NCBI GenBank assembly: GCA_964346145.1
Contig: CAYFTL010000003.1
Coordinates: forward strand, 21,307 to 85,306
Direction of reading: 5' to 3'
Origin: CAYFTL01 sp964346145
Lineage (GTDB): Bacteria; Bacillota; Clostridia; Christensenellales; Aristaeellaceae
Length of the DNA stretch: 64,000 nucleotides
Made by a program: the position numbers and the translations under genes. Shown piece after piece: positions 32,792 to 41,523 of the stretch; the stretch's first letter is position 1; each line of letters begins with the position of its first letter. The notes beneath the pieces were generated by a model. The model worked only from the letters and a program-made list of their open reading frames with translations, was not told the DNA's origin and searched no databases.

Positions 32792-33529
32792 TTAAATTTT
32801 CGTTGCTGTAATGATCGACAAGGTGAGCAGGTTGGTATCATCGGCCGCCAACATCTCGTCGTCGTTAAAATCATAAAGCTTGCGAGCGATTACAGCCCAT
32901 TCTTGCCAAATTTCCCGCGCATTTTGTAGATCATACGAAGTCTCTACCGTGGCCAATCCGTCTTTTTCCAAATGTGTTCTCCACCATAGGGATGTTTTAA
33001 AAGTGGCAAAAGCGTCTTGCTTATCTTGCCAAATGTCCTGCATCTTTTCTGGAATATTTGTGTCGATCTCCCGAGTTATGCCGGGCATAGCGAAACCAAA
33101 TTGTCCGCCTTGTTTAACCAAAGGCGCATAATGCTCGGTGAAATAGGTATCGTCGCACCCGTAGTAATGATAGCTGTCTATCGAGATGGCGGCATCAAAA
33201 AAGTTGTGGGCGTAGGGGAGATTGTGGGCTTCAGCGTGCATCGGCACAATCAAATCTTGTAGATTTGCCGCGCCAAACCGTTCCCAGTTTTCGCTGGCCG
33301 GGATCCATAGATCGTTTGCGAACACAGTGACTCTAAATTCGCGGGCCAAAAAAATGGATGTGAGTCCTTTGCCGCACCCCATATCCAGCACACGCATGCC
33401 CGGGCGAAGGCTTAGGTGGGAACATACCTCTTCCAACAGGTATAATGCATTCGGTCCCATCAGGTTTTCTTCCACAAGCTTTGAGTCGTATTTGCCGGCT
33501 AAGGGGTAGTTTTTTATGTGATTTTTCAT
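32792..33529 (-). CDS. SAM-dependent methyltransferase (class I)
   Basis: 245 residues. Motif I is VLDMGCGKGLTSIFLA (about 48-63). Motif II/III region is DAAISIDSYHYYGCDD, then QGGQFGFAMPG. It is a soluble Rossmann-fold enzyme. Its ATG at 33529 lies 13 bases after the apbE stop, with AAGGAG between them, so it is co-transcribed with apbE. The C-terminus (RKLYDFNDDEML) does not point to a substrate. A small-molecule or cofactor methylation is possible. Confidence 0.82.
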   Translation of the reverse strand: MKNHIKNYPLAGKYDSKLVEENLMGPNALYLLEEVCSHLSLRPGMRVLDMGCGKGLTSIFLAREFRVTVFANDLWIPASENWERFGAANLQDLIVPMHAEAHNLPYAHNFFDAAISIDSYHYYGCDDTYFTEHYAPLVKQGGQFGFAMPGITREIDTNIPEKMQDIWQDKQDAFATFKTSLWWRTHLEKDGLATVETSYDLQNAREIWQEWAVIARKLYDFNDDEMLAADDTNLLTLSIITATKI

Positions 33530-33542
33530 AGCGAGGCTCCTT

Positions 33543-34586
33543 TTATTTGGTGGGATGCAAGGCGGCTATGCCGCTGGATTTTGTGATATTTCCATTGAGG
33601 TCAATCCAAACCGCTTCTGCATCCTTAAATTTGGCAAGACAAGCTTGTCCATCTTCCAAGTTCATATTAAACAGTGCGGTGGACAGGGCATCAGCTACGG
33701 CAGAATCTTCAGAAACCACGCTGACCGAGCTAAAAAACTCTGCAGGCATTAGTGTATCCGGATTAATAATGTGATGATAACGCTTACCTTCCACGGTATA
33801 GTAGCGTTGGTAGGAGCCGCTGGATACTAAAGCAGCGTTGCTCAGCTTAAGCTGCATGATCGGATCCTCCTCGGCATCCGGATCGGGATTTTGTATGCCC
33901 ACATTCCATGGCGTATCATCCGGTTTTGGGTTTAGCGTGCATACGTTTCCGCCTACGTTCAATATATAAGATGTACAGCCATTGGCTAGCGCGAATTCAG
34001 CTACCTTTTGTGCGGCATATCCTTTGGCGATGGCACCGACATCTAGTTGCATATCGGGATCGCGCAAAAAAACGGTGCTGTTGACTCGATCAATTTCGAT
34101 TTGGCTGATGTCGGTGTGCGATGCGGCCGCCTTGAGCTCGTCCATCGGCGGCAAGCTTGCCTTTTCGGGATTTTCTATGCCGAAATCTCTGTAATCATGC
34201 CATATGTTCAGCACACTGCCTAGAGCGATATTCATATATCCATCGGTTTTGTGGTATAGTTCGATCGACAGCTCAATCAAATCAAGCAGCTCGGGCTCTA
34301 CCTCAACGGGGTGTAAGCCGGCTGAATCGTTTATGGTTTTGATATTTGCAATGCCATCATAACTTTCGTATTTATCAAAAAGTTTATGATATTGATAAAG
34401 CTCATCATAAATTTTTTGCGCATTTTGTTTGAATTCTTCTTCCGACTTGGCGTAACCGGTGATGGTGGTTACGGTGTCGAATACATTTAAAAAGCTGGCG
34501 TTAAAACGCTTAAGCGGCTGGGTACAACCGCTTAAGCACAATAACAGCACAACCAGGGCAATCACGGTTGATACAGTTTTTCTCAT
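33543..34586 (-). CDS. apbE: FAD:protein FMN transferase (lipoprotein)
   Basis: 347 residues. The N-terminal lipobox LLLCLSGC anchors the mature protein to the outer face of the membrane at Cys21. ApbE attaches FMN to Thr/Ser of extracytoplasmic flavoproteins using FAD and Mg. Hallmarks: FDTVTTITGY, LDVGAIAKGYAAQ (FAD-binding), LNVGGNVCTL and KRYHHIINPDT, plus a late Asp-rich metal site (SEDSAVADALSTALF). It lies after a terminator following the two-repeat secreted protein and before a methyltransferase gene. No Rnf, Nqr or NosR-like partner is visible in the window, so the neighbouring two-repeat protein is the nearest potential substrate. Confidence 0.93.
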   Translation of the reverse strand: MRKTVSTVIALVVLLLCLSGCTQPLKRFNASFLNVFDTVTTITGYAKSEEEFKQNAQKIYDELYQYHKLFDKYESYDGIANIKTINDSAGLHPVEVEPELLDLIELSIELYHKTDGYMNIALGSVLNIWHDYRDFGIENPEKASLPPMDELKAAASHTDISQIEIDRVNSTVFLRDPDMQLDVGAIAKGYAAQKVAEFALANGCTSYILNVGGNVCTLNPKPDDTPWNVGIQNPDPDAEEDPIMQLKLSNAALVSSGSYQRYYTVEGKRYHHIINPDTLMPAEFFSSVSVVSEDSAVADALSTALFNMNLEDGQACLAKFKDAEAVWIDLNGNITKSSGIAALHPTK

Positions 34587-34602
34587 AAACCTTACTCCAA
34601 AG

Positions 34603-34634
34603 AAAAACAGGGATGAATCTCCATCCCTGTTTTT
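34603..34634. terminator. Terminator between the two-repeat protein gene and apbE
   Basis: AAAAACAGGGATG (34603-34615) and CATCCCTGTTTTT (34622-34634) form a perfect 13-bp stem with T-runs on either strand. On the minus strand it ends the two-repeat gene; apbE starts just after, so it depends on read-through or its own promoter. Confidence 0.85.
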
Positions 34635-34646
34635 TGTTAGTAAAAC

Positions 34647-35660
34647 TTAGGCTGCATTGGCAATAGCTTTTGCGACGGCACTTTGGAAGTCGCCGATTTT
34701 GATGGTGACCGAGGCGGACAGATCGGCGTCGGTGGGTACGCCTTCTTCGCTCACTGCAATTCCCGCAATATCTTCAGCGGTTTTGCCGATGGCGTATTCA
34801 GCGAAAGCGGCCGCCTGCTCAAACCATTCTTTGCCGATACCGGAAGCTTTGGCCATGCCATAGTCGGCACCCAGCTCGTTCTTGCTTGGAGCTGCAAAAT
34901 CGTCCAGGCTTGTGGTAACCTTGCCGGAAGCATCAAAGGCGATTTTTGCCTGGGTTGCATCCAGAGCCATGCCCAGCACACTGCCATTTTCATCTATAGC
35001 CACAGCAACAAAGGTGGAATAGGAGGAAACTGCACCTTCGGCTTCAGTTGTTGCATCGGTGGAACCGGACAGATCGTTTACGGTGCCGATTCCGACTTTG
35101 CCTTGGGTTGCGAAGGGAGTAGAGGCTTGTGCATTTTCCATAGCTTTAACGATCAGGTCTTTGTAATCGCCAATTTTGATGGTGACCGAGGCCGAAAGGT
35201 CGGCATCGGCGGGTGCGCCTTCTTCGTTTATTGCGATGCCTTGGATATCTTCGGCGGTTTTGCCGACCACATACTGTTCTAAGGCATCAATTTGCTCAAA
35301 CCATTCTTTGCCAATGCCGGAAGCTTTGGCCATGCCATAGTCGGTACCCAACTCATCTTTGGTTTGAGGAGCTGGGTTTGCAATGTTTAGTTTGCCTTCT
35401 GCCGAGAATTGGGCAGTGTTTTGTGCGGCATCGATTGCAACGTCTGCAATTTTGCCTTCGCCATCAACGAGCACTGCAGCGACTACAGAGTTGACTTGTG
35501 CCTGACCTTCGGCTTCAGCCGATGCATCGGAAGCGGAAGCCGATGTAATCACGGCCAAGCCCATTTTGTACTCGGTTGTCGCTTCTTGGGCAAAAGCTGA
35601 TGGAGTAAGAGCGAATGCCAACATCAATAGTGCCACCATTAGGGAAGTGATTTTTTTCAT
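34647..35660 (-). CDS. Secreted protein with two tandem repeats, next to apbE
   Basis: 337 residues, signal peptide with cleavage after SAFA (about residue 24). Two copies of a domain of about 150 residues follow (about 31-175 and 188-337). Each holds DYGMAKASGIGKEWFEQ (about 107-123 and 266-282), GKTAEDI.GI and DADLSASVTIKIGD. Repeat 2 also contains NDLSGST at 195-201, close to the flavinylation consensus [DN]-x-x-[ST]-G-A-[ST]; repeat 1 lacks it. The repeats are slightly like FMN-binding domains, but I cannot assign a family. Position next to apbE makes an extracytoplasmic flavoprotein plausible (inference). ATG 35660 follows AGGAGG. Confidence 0.7.
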   Translation of the reverse strand: MKKITSLMVALLMLAFALTPSAFAQEATTEYKMGLAVITSASASDASAEAEGQAQVNSVVAAVLVDGEGKIADVAIDAAQNTAQFSAEGKLNIANPAPQTKDELGTDYGMAKASGIGKEWFEQIDALEQYVVGKTAEDIQGIAINEEGAPADADLSASVTIKIGDYKDLIVKAMENAQASTPFATQGKVGIGTVNDLSGSTDATTEAEGAVSSYSTFVAVAIDENGSVLGMALDATQAKIAFDASGKVTTSLDDFAAPSKNELGADYGMAKASGIGKEWFEQAAAFAEYAIGKTAEDIAGIAVSEEGVPTDADLSASVTIKIGDFQSAVAKAIANAA

Positions 35661-35831
35661 AGTAAAAAACCTCCTGTTGTTAGATCATTGTACGATTGAT
35701 CGTTTTAAATATTTACCCGTAGTTGATTTTACTGAAACGCCAATATAGCCTTTGGGAAGCGAAATATTTGAATTGCGCCGCTGCATTAAAGCTAAATGAC
35801 GTTACAATGAATTGAAATTTGCGGGGTATAA

Positions 35832-35869
35832 TGCCCTCCTAAAAATGACAAGCATTTATGAGGAGGGCA
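35832..35869. terminator. Hairpin after the Gfo/Idh/MocA gene
   Basis: TGCCCTCCT (35832-35840) pairs with AGGAGGGCA (35861-35869), with an inner AAATG/CATTT stem. On the minus strand it lies just beyond the oxidoreductase stop; the following T-run is weak (TTATAC). Confidence 0.55.
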
Positions 35870-35895
35870 CTGTGCAAAGCGGTGGGGCAATATGG

Positions 35896-36876
35896 TTAGA
35901 AGGTTATCTCACGCTTTTCACGGTCCGCGATGTACGCATTTTCCATCAGTTCGGTTAGGTCACGCCCTTCTTGCGTGCCAAAGCGAATCGGCGCATCGTG
36001 CAGAATGCTGTCTACCCATTGTTGAATGGGGTTAGGCAAATCTGCAGGAAGTTTGGGGGTTATCCAACCACCCTCAACAAATTGTTCGGTTTTCTTGGTT
36101 TTGATTTTAATTTCGTCGTCGGCGCACAAAATGACGCCTTCGGTGCCGTATACTTCGAAAATGCGTGGAGTCATGGGGGAAACCAAGCTGGTTTCAGAAA
36201 GCGCCACTGCTTTGTTTTCGAATTCGATGGTGCAGATGGCATTGTCTTCAACGGGACGGTCGGTAAAGTTGTTGAAGGTGGATTGGATCCGTTTGGGCTT
36301 GCCCAACATCCAGCGGGACAGATACATCGGATGGGCTCCCAAGTCCATCATGGCACCGCCGCCTGTGGTTTCAGGGTCATACCAGTAATCGGGCAACCAG
36401 CCGGCCAAAGCACCATCGTGGCAGTTGCGAACGCGCAGCAACGTAATCGTGCCCAGCACGCCGCTTTCGATCGCTTCTTTGATGAACAGATTGCGCCCTT
36501 CGCAGCGCTGCGGGAAAGAGATGGTGAACTTTACGCCGTTGCGCTCAATCGCTTCAATAATTTCGTCGCAATCGGCCACGGTCAGTGCCATAACCTTTTC
36601 GGTGAAAATGTGTTTTTTGGCGTTTGCGGCTTTGATCATGACTTCTTTGTGCATATTGGTTGGGGTGTCAATCAGCACTGCATCCACGTCGTTGCGCGCC
36701 AGCAACTGATCTAGATCGCCTTCAAAGGGAACACCCAGTTCATCGGCCCAAGCTTTGCCGCGGGCGGCGTCTTCGTCCCACACACAGCTTATACAAGCGC
36801 CTTCAATGCCCTGGACGATTTGGGCATAACCTTTTGCGTGCACGTGCCACTGGCTTAACATTGCGATTCGTAGCAT
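35896..36876 (-). CDS. Gfo/Idh/MocA family oxidoreductase
   Basis: 326 residues. The N-terminal Rossmann domain (1-120) starts with RIAMLSQWHVHAKGY, in which the usual GxGxxG is replaced by Ser-Gln-Trp-His-Val-His, an odd variant. The EKP-like motif reads IFTEKVMALT with Pro replaced by Val, so the catalytic Lys is kept. GGGAMMDLGAHPMYL is the typical C-terminal domain motif with the catalytic His. It should oxidise or reduce a sugar or inositol with NAD(P). The substrate is unknown and neighbours do not help; branching enzyme lies next to it on the same strand. Confidence 0.85.
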   Translation of the reverse strand: MLRIAMLSQWHVHAKGYAQIVQGIEGACISCVWDEDAARGKAWADELGVPFEGDLDQLLARNDVDAVLIDTPTNMHKEVMIKAANAKKHIFTEKVMALTVADCDEIIEAIERNGVKFTISFPQRCEGRNLFIKEAIESGVLGTITLLRVRNCHDGALAGWLPDYWYDPETTGGGAMMDLGAHPMYLSRWMLGKPKRIQSTFNNFTDRPVEDNAICTIEFENKAVALSETSLVSPMTPRIFEVYGTEGVILCADDEIKIKTKKTEQFVEGGWITPKLPADLPNPIQQWVDSILHDAPIRFGTQEGRDLTELMENAYIADREKREITF

Positions 36877-37000
36877 TTTAGAAACCCTCCTAAAAAATGT
36901 TTGGATCCGGCTGTATTATAGCGCAATCCCTATATGAAAACAATATTTTCCGAACATGTTTATGAGAACAACTGTTGATGTGCTGCAATCAGCTCACGTC

Positions 37001-39052
37001 TTATGTTTTCTCCTTGATTTTTACAAGCACCAGTGCACTGCGGCAGGGGATATAACACGGGAAACCAACGCCGCGTTTGGGATCTTGCTGTGCAACATAT
37101 TGTGTGGCATGATCGATCCGACTTTGTCCACCGAATTCCGATTGGTCGCTGTCAAAAATCACTTGATACTTTCCTAGGCCTTCAATATGGGCAGGCACAA
37201 AAAAATCGGTGTAAGATTGTGTGGCGTGAAAATTAAATATAAAAATTAGGCTGCCCTTGAAAAAAGCGAGAGTTTTTTGCTGTTGACCAATCCAAAGATT
37301 CTGAAGATCTTTTTTGTTGAGCAGCCTGTGCTTGCGCACAAATTTAAGCATTGAACGGTCAAAGTTGTAGAGCCATTCGTATTTTAAATAGCCGTTTGTG
37401 GCCAGCGACCATTGGCGGCGCGCATATTGATAGCTCCAGTTGTTGCCTTCCCGGGGGAAATCAATCCACTCTGGATGGCCGAACTCGTTACCCATAAAGT
37501 TGAGATATCCTTCGCCTGCCAAGCATAAGGTGCTAAAGCGGATGAGTTTGTGTAGCGCAATTGCGCGATCCAGTGTTAGGCTGTGGTATTCCTTATCCAT
37601 GCCGGTATACATTTCCGAGTCGGCCAGGCGAAAAATAATGGTTTTGTCCCCTACCAGAGCCTGGTCATGGCTTTCGGCATAACCGATATTTTTTTCTTTA
37701 GGGCGCCTCGTGGTCAACTCATGCCACATGCGGTGCATATCCCATTGATCATCGCTGTGTTTGGTGAGCATATTCACCCAAAAATCGGGGACGCCCATGC
37801 CCAAACGATAATTAAAACCGATGCCGCCATAGCGCACAGGCAAGGCCATACCGGGCATGCCGCTCATATCTTCTGCAATAGCTATTCCCTGGGGTTTTAC
37901 CGAATGGATTAGCTCGGTTGCCAGCTGCAGGTAAGTGATCGCGTCGATGTTGGTGTTGGGGCTAAAGTATTTTTCGTAACTGTCGAAATCGGTGCCCAAT
38001 CCATGGTCGTAATATAGCATGGAGGTTACTCCATCAAAACGAAAACCGTCAAAATGATATTCTTCCAGCCAAAACTTTATGTTGGATAGCAGGAAATGTA
38101 GCACCTCGTGCTTGCCATAGTTAAACAAGCGAGAATCCCAGACCGGATGCTCGCCGCGGGCATCGCTAAAGGAAAACTGTTCCGCAGTGCCGTCGAAAGC
38201 ATGAATACCTTCCGCCGTGTTTTTGGATGCATGGGAGTGCACCAAATCCAACAGCACGGCGATCCCCATTTCGTGCGCTGTGTTGATAAGGTTTTTTAAG
38301 TCGTCCGGAGTGCCATACCAGGAAGATGCCGCAAAGAAGTTGGTGACCTGGTAACCGAAGGAGGCATAATAGGGGTGTTCCTGAATGGCCATCAGCTGTA
38401 TTGCGTTGTAACCCGATTGTTTCACCCAGGGGAGAATTTTTTCGGTAAATTCTTTGTAGCTGCCGATACCTGCCTTTTCCTGTGCCATTCCAATATGAGC
38501 TTCATAGATGAATAATGGTTTATTTTTGGCGCAATTGAAGTGCTCATCGGTCCAGGGGAAGGCCCGGGAAGTCCAAATTTGGCCATTGAACATATGGGTT
38601 TTGGGATCCTGTACGGCTCTGCGTATATAGAGCGGGATTCGGTCGCGCTTGATCCCAGAAGTTTCAGTGACCTGCACTTTGACCAAACTTTTGTGTTTGA
38701 TCGTTCGCAAACCGGGGATAAATATCTCCCAAACCCCACTTTCTTTTTTGCTTAAGGGATGAGATTCCCGATTCCAGCCGTTAAAATCCCCAATCAAGTG
38801 CAACGCTTGGGCGGCTGGTGCCCATTCGCGGTACATCCAGCCTCCCTTAACCTTATGAAAGCCATAGTACATATAGCCATTGGCAAAATCGGCAAGATTG
38901 CCATCTTTGTGTAGCAGCGCTTGACGCGTTTGAATATATCGATCCATGCGCATACCAATGTCGGCATGGTAAGGTTCCAAGTAAGGATCGATGTCCATAA
39001 TTCGATAAGTTTTGGACGTTTTTCGAGAAGAAACAGGTGATTTTCTTACCAC
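37001..39052 (-). CDS. 1,4-alpha-glucan branching enzyme (GH13)
   Basis: 683 residues from GTG 39052, chosen because GGAGGTG lies correctly upstream; an ATG at 39142 is further from any site. An N-terminal CBM48-type domain (WAPAAQALHLIGDFNGWN) precedes the GH13 barrel. Conserved regions: VLLDLVHSHAS, FDGFRFDGVTSMLYYDHG (nucleophile Asp), IAIAEDMSG (acid/base Glu) and GYAESHDQALVG. This set matches the eukaryotic-like branching enzymes rather than E. coli GlgB. It creates alpha-1,6 branches in glycogen or starch-like polymers. No other glycogen genes (glgA, glgC, glgP) are present nearby. Confidence 0.9.
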   Translation of the reverse strand: MVRKSPVSSRKTSKTYRIMDIDPYLEPYHADIGMRMDRYIQTRQALLHKDGNLADFANGYMYYGFHKVKGGWMYREWAPAAQALHLIGDFNGWNRESHPLSKKESGVWEIFIPGLRTIKHKSLVKVQVTETSGIKRDRIPLYIRRAVQDPKTHMFNGQIWTSRAFPWTDEHFNCAKNKPLFIYEAHIGMAQEKAGIGSYKEFTEKILPWVKQSGYNAIQLMAIQEHPYYASFGYQVTNFFAASSWYGTPDDLKNLINTAHEMGIAVLLDLVHSHASKNTAEGIHAFDGTAEQFSFSDARGEHPVWDSRLFNYGKHEVLHFLLSNIKFWLEEYHFDGFRFDGVTSMLYYDHGLGTDFDSYEKYFSPNTNIDAITYLQLATELIHSVKPQGIAIAEDMSGMPGMALPVRYGGIGFNYRLGMGVPDFWVNMLTKHSDDQWDMHRMWHELTTRRPKEKNIGYAESHDQALVGDKTIIFRLADSEMYTGMDKEYHSLTLDRAIALHKLIRFSTLCLAGEGYLNFMGNEFGHPEWIDFPREGNNWSYQYARRQWSLATNGYLKYEWLYNFDRSMLKFVRKHRLLNKKDLQNLWIGQQQKTLAFFKGSLIFIFNFHATQSYTDFFVPAHIEGLGKYQVIFDSDQSEFGGQSRIDHATQYVAQQDPKRGVGFPCYIPCRSALVLVKIKEKT

Positions 39053-39176
39053 AATTACACCTCCACTATGTATTTTTGTTGTGGAATTGTTAAAATCATT
39101 ATAGCGTAAAAATAAGCGAGCGGCAATGTGTAATGTAGGCATAAAAGAAATATGCGCAAATAAAGTTTGCGTGTTG

Positions 39177-39205
39177 TTGCTTCTTTTCTCCCATGGTAGT
39201 ATAAT
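39177..39205 (+). promoter_or_regulatory. SigA-type promoter of folT
   Basis: TTGCTT (39177-39182), 17-base spacer, TATAAT (39200-39205). Transcription would start near 39212, just before the THF riboswitch. Confidence 0.75.
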
Positions 39206-39232
39206 AAAACAAACAAGATTCGTATAGGCAGG

Positions 39233-39367
39233 TTAGGCATAAACGCGTTAAGTGTTCAAGCACAGAGAGCTGGCTTGGAACGAAAAAGGGCGACCTTTGC
39301 GGTGTTTATGCTGGGTCTCACTGCCGATTGCGGCACCTCTACGAATATGTAAAAACATAGGGGGTGC
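39233..39367 (+). promoter_or_regulatory. Tetrahydrofolate (THF-I) riboswitch and Shine-Dalgarno-sequestering platform
   Basis: P1 is GCATAAAC (39237-39244) with GTTTATGC (39304-39311). Inside it are CGCGTTAAGTG on the 5' side and ACGAAAA...GCGA...TTGCGGTG on the 3' side, the conserved THF riboswitch core. Downstream, GCACCTCT (39333-39340) can pair with GGGGGTGC (39360-39367), which is the ribosome binding site. TGCCG/CGGCA can instead pair around 39322-39336 and would free it. Folate binding is expected to lower translation of the transporter gene. The gene downstream is a folate ECF S component, which confirms the call. Confidence 0.88.
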
Positions 39368-39374
39368 TTTTATT

Positions 39375-39941
39375 GTGGAAAAAATCAAATTAATGAATCA
39401 GTTTCGATCGTCTGCAAAAAGTTTTAGGTCCAGCAAAACGATTACAATAGCGGCTATGATGCTCGCCCTACAGGTGGCACTCGGCGTACTCACGGGGATT
39501 CAAGTAACGCCATATTTAAAAATAAGCTTTGGTTACTTGGCCACCGTCGCAACCGCTTACTTTATGGGCCCTGTGGTGGCCATGGCCAATGCAGCTCTTG
39601 CCGACATATTGCTTACCCTTCTAAAGCCCACAGGCCCGTTTTTTCCCGGATTTACCTTAAGCGCTTTACTCGGTGGGTTGGTATACGGGATCGCCTTTTA
39701 CAGGCACAACGTAGGGCTTAAGCATATCCTTATCGCAAAACTCGTGATAGATGTGGTGGTTAATCTGGGTTTAAACACCCTTTGGATTCAAATGATGGGG
39801 GGAAAGGCATTTCTGATTGTGTTGCCCGCACGCGCCCTGAAAAATCTGATTCAATATCCGATAGACGTAGCCCTGATGTTGCCTTTGTTTAAGGCAATGC
39901 AGCAAGTCATTGCGAAGGGTAAGTTTAAACGGCTGATTTGA
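39375..39941 (+). CDS. folT: Folate ECF transporter S component
   Basis: 188 residues, about six helices. The GTG at 39375 lies 8 bases after GGGGGTG; the longer frame from 39252 runs through the riboswitch and cannot be the start. SFGYLATVATAYFMGP and LLKPTGPFFPGFTLSALLGG are typical of ECF S components. NLGLNTLWIQMMGGKAFLIVLPARALKNLIQYP is, in pieces, the FolT signature (substrate-binding and coupling region). It binds folate outside and works with the shared EcfA/A'/T module, which is not encoded here. The upstream THF riboswitch gives direct regulatory evidence for folate specificity. Confidence 0.92.
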   Translation: MEKIKLMNQFRSSAKSFRSSKTITIAAMMLALQVALGVLTGIQVTPYLKISFGYLATVATAYFMGPVVAMANAALADILLTLLKPTGPFFPGFTLSALLGGLVYGIAFYRHNVGLKHILIAKLVIDVVVNLGLNTLWIQMMGGKAFLIVLPARALKNLIQYPIDVALMLPLFKAMQQVIAKGKFKRLI

Positions 39942-39944
39942 AAT

Positions 39945-39986
39945 AAAAAAGAGATGGCTCACAGTATGTTGAGCCATCTCTTTTTT
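39945..39986. terminator. Bidirectional terminator between folT and the fucose-isomerase-like gene
   Basis: AAAAAAGAGATGGCTCA (39945-39961) and its complement (39970-39986) form a 17-bp perfect stem with an 8-base loop and T-runs on both strands. Confidence 0.9.
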
Positions 39987-39997
39987 TATTTTATTAT

Positions 39998-41482
39998 TTA
40001 TCCGAATGGGTTTTCATTAGGATAGGGCAGGGTTTTGGGCTGGTTGTAAGAAACTTTGGTAGCTCCCAAAAGCTGCATAATCGAGTAGATGGCCTTGCCG
40101 GCCTTGCCGAACGCTACCGCACCATGATGGGGATAATGATCGGCGATCAGCACGTGGCGATAGAAACGGCCCATTTCGGGGATTCCAAATACGCCGATGC
40201 CGCCGAAAGATTCGGTGGTCACAGGCAGCACTTCGCCCTGAGCAACGTAGGAAACCAGTTTGCTGTCGCTATTGGCCTGCAGGCGGAAGAAGGTAATATC
40301 TCCCGGTGCGATGTCGCCTTCCAAAGTACCCCGGGTGATATCGGGTTCCTGATCGGGTTCCAGGCTGCGATGCATAATCAACTGATATTTCATCGTACCC
40401 TTGGTCAAATGACAAATTGGGGTATTTCCGCAGTGGAAGCCCATGAATACATCCCGATGGGTGTAATCAAATTTGCCCTTGATTTTGCTTTGATACATGT
40501 CAGCCGGCACGGTGTTGTTGATGTCCAGTAAAGTTACCGGTGACTGGGTGACGCAGGTGCCGACAAATTCGGAAACTGCGCCGTAGATGTCCACTTCGCA
40601 GGAGACCGGAATTCCACGCGAAGCCAGCCGAGAGTTTACGTAGCAAGGTACAAATCCAAACTGGGTTTGAAAGGCAGGCCAGCATTTGTTTGCCAGTACC
40701 ACAAATTCTGCGGCACCGCGGTTTGCTTCGATCCAATCGAGCAGTGTGACTTCGTACTGCGCCAGGCGCGGCAAGATGCCCGGCATTTTGTTGCCTTCGC
40801 CCAGCTCTGCCTCCATATCGGCTATTACTTCAGGGATTCGAGGATCGTCTTTGTGGGCGTTGAAAGCCTCAAACAAATCGAGCTCGGAATTCTCCTGAAT
40901 ATTGATGCCCAGCTGAAATAGCGGGGCGATAGGTGCGTTGCAAGCAAAGAAGTCATGGGGACGGGGGCCAAAGCTGATGACTTTAAGTTTGCGCAGTCCC
41001 ACCAGTGCCCGAGCGATGGGCAGGAATTCCCAGATCATAGCTGCACATTCCTCGGCAGTACCCACCGGATATTCAGGGATATAGGGGGTAAGACCACGCA
41101 GTTTTAGGCTGTAGCTGGCGTTGAGCATTCCGCAGAAAGCATCGCCTCGGTCGGACGACAACACCGCCGTATCTTCTTCGGCGGCAGCGATAACCATGGT
41201 GGGTATGCCGAGCTTTTCTACCAACATGGTTTCCGGTCCTTCGGGCCCAAAGTTGCCCAGATACAAAACCAATGAGTCGCATTCGAATTGCTTGAGTTCT
41301 TCCAGCGCTTTGAGTACGTCTTTTTCATTCTCGATGATGGTCTCAATTTCGGTTATTTCGCCGCCCTGCGCGCGAAAAGTGTCGACCAGAGCCCTGCGCC
41401 TGCGATGGGACAAATCGATCGGGAAACAATCGCGGCTAACAGCAACAATACCTAATTTGAGCTTGGGGATGTTGTTCAGCAT
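39998..41482 (-). CDS. L-fucose/L-arabinose isomerase superfamily protein
   Basis: 494 residues from ATG 41482, which follows GGAGG by 9 bases; an ATG at 41503 has no such site. The N-terminal domain reads KLGIVAVSRDCFP and LVLYLGNFGPEGPETML. The later part holds VISFGPRPHDFFACNAP, SCEVDIYGAVSEF (likely catalytic or metal Glu/Asp), FMGFHCGNTPICHL and ADHYPHHGAVAFG, the final His-rich metal region. Members isomerise aldoses to ketoses with Mn. This one is a divergent branch without a fuculose kinase or aldolase nearby. Substrate is undetermined. It is monocistronic. Confidence 0.82.
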   Translation of the reverse strand: MLNNIPKLKLGIVAVSRDCFPIDLSHRRRRALVDTFRAQGGEITEIETIIENEKDVLKALEELKQFECDSLVLYLGNFGPEGPETMLVEKLGIPTMVIAAAEEDTAVLSSDRGDAFCGMLNASYSLKLRGLTPYIPEYPVGTAEECAAMIWEFLPIARALVGLRKLKVISFGPRPHDFFACNAPIAPLFQLGINIQENSELDLFEAFNAHKDDPRIPEVIADMEAELGEGNKMPGILPRLAQYEVTLLDWIEANRGAAEFVVLANKCWPAFQTQFGFVPCYVNSRLASRGIPVSCEVDIYGAVSEFVGTCVTQSPVTLLDINNTVPADMYQSKIKGKFDYTHRDVFMGFHCGNTPICHLTKGTMKYQLIMHRSLEPDQEPDITRGTLEGDIAPGDITFFRLQANSDSKLVSYVAQGEVLPVTTESFGGIGVFGIPEMGRFYRHVLIADHYPHHGAVAFGKAGKAIYSIMQLLGATKVSYNQPKTLPYPNENPFG

Positions 41483-41523
41483 GAGTAAAGACCTCCGATT
41501 CAAAGTGGTTTTCTATTTCCTAT

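Noticed and set aside
39252..39374. N-terminal extension of the folate transporter
   Set aside because: The frame runs through the THF riboswitch; GTG 39375 has a proper ribosome binding site.
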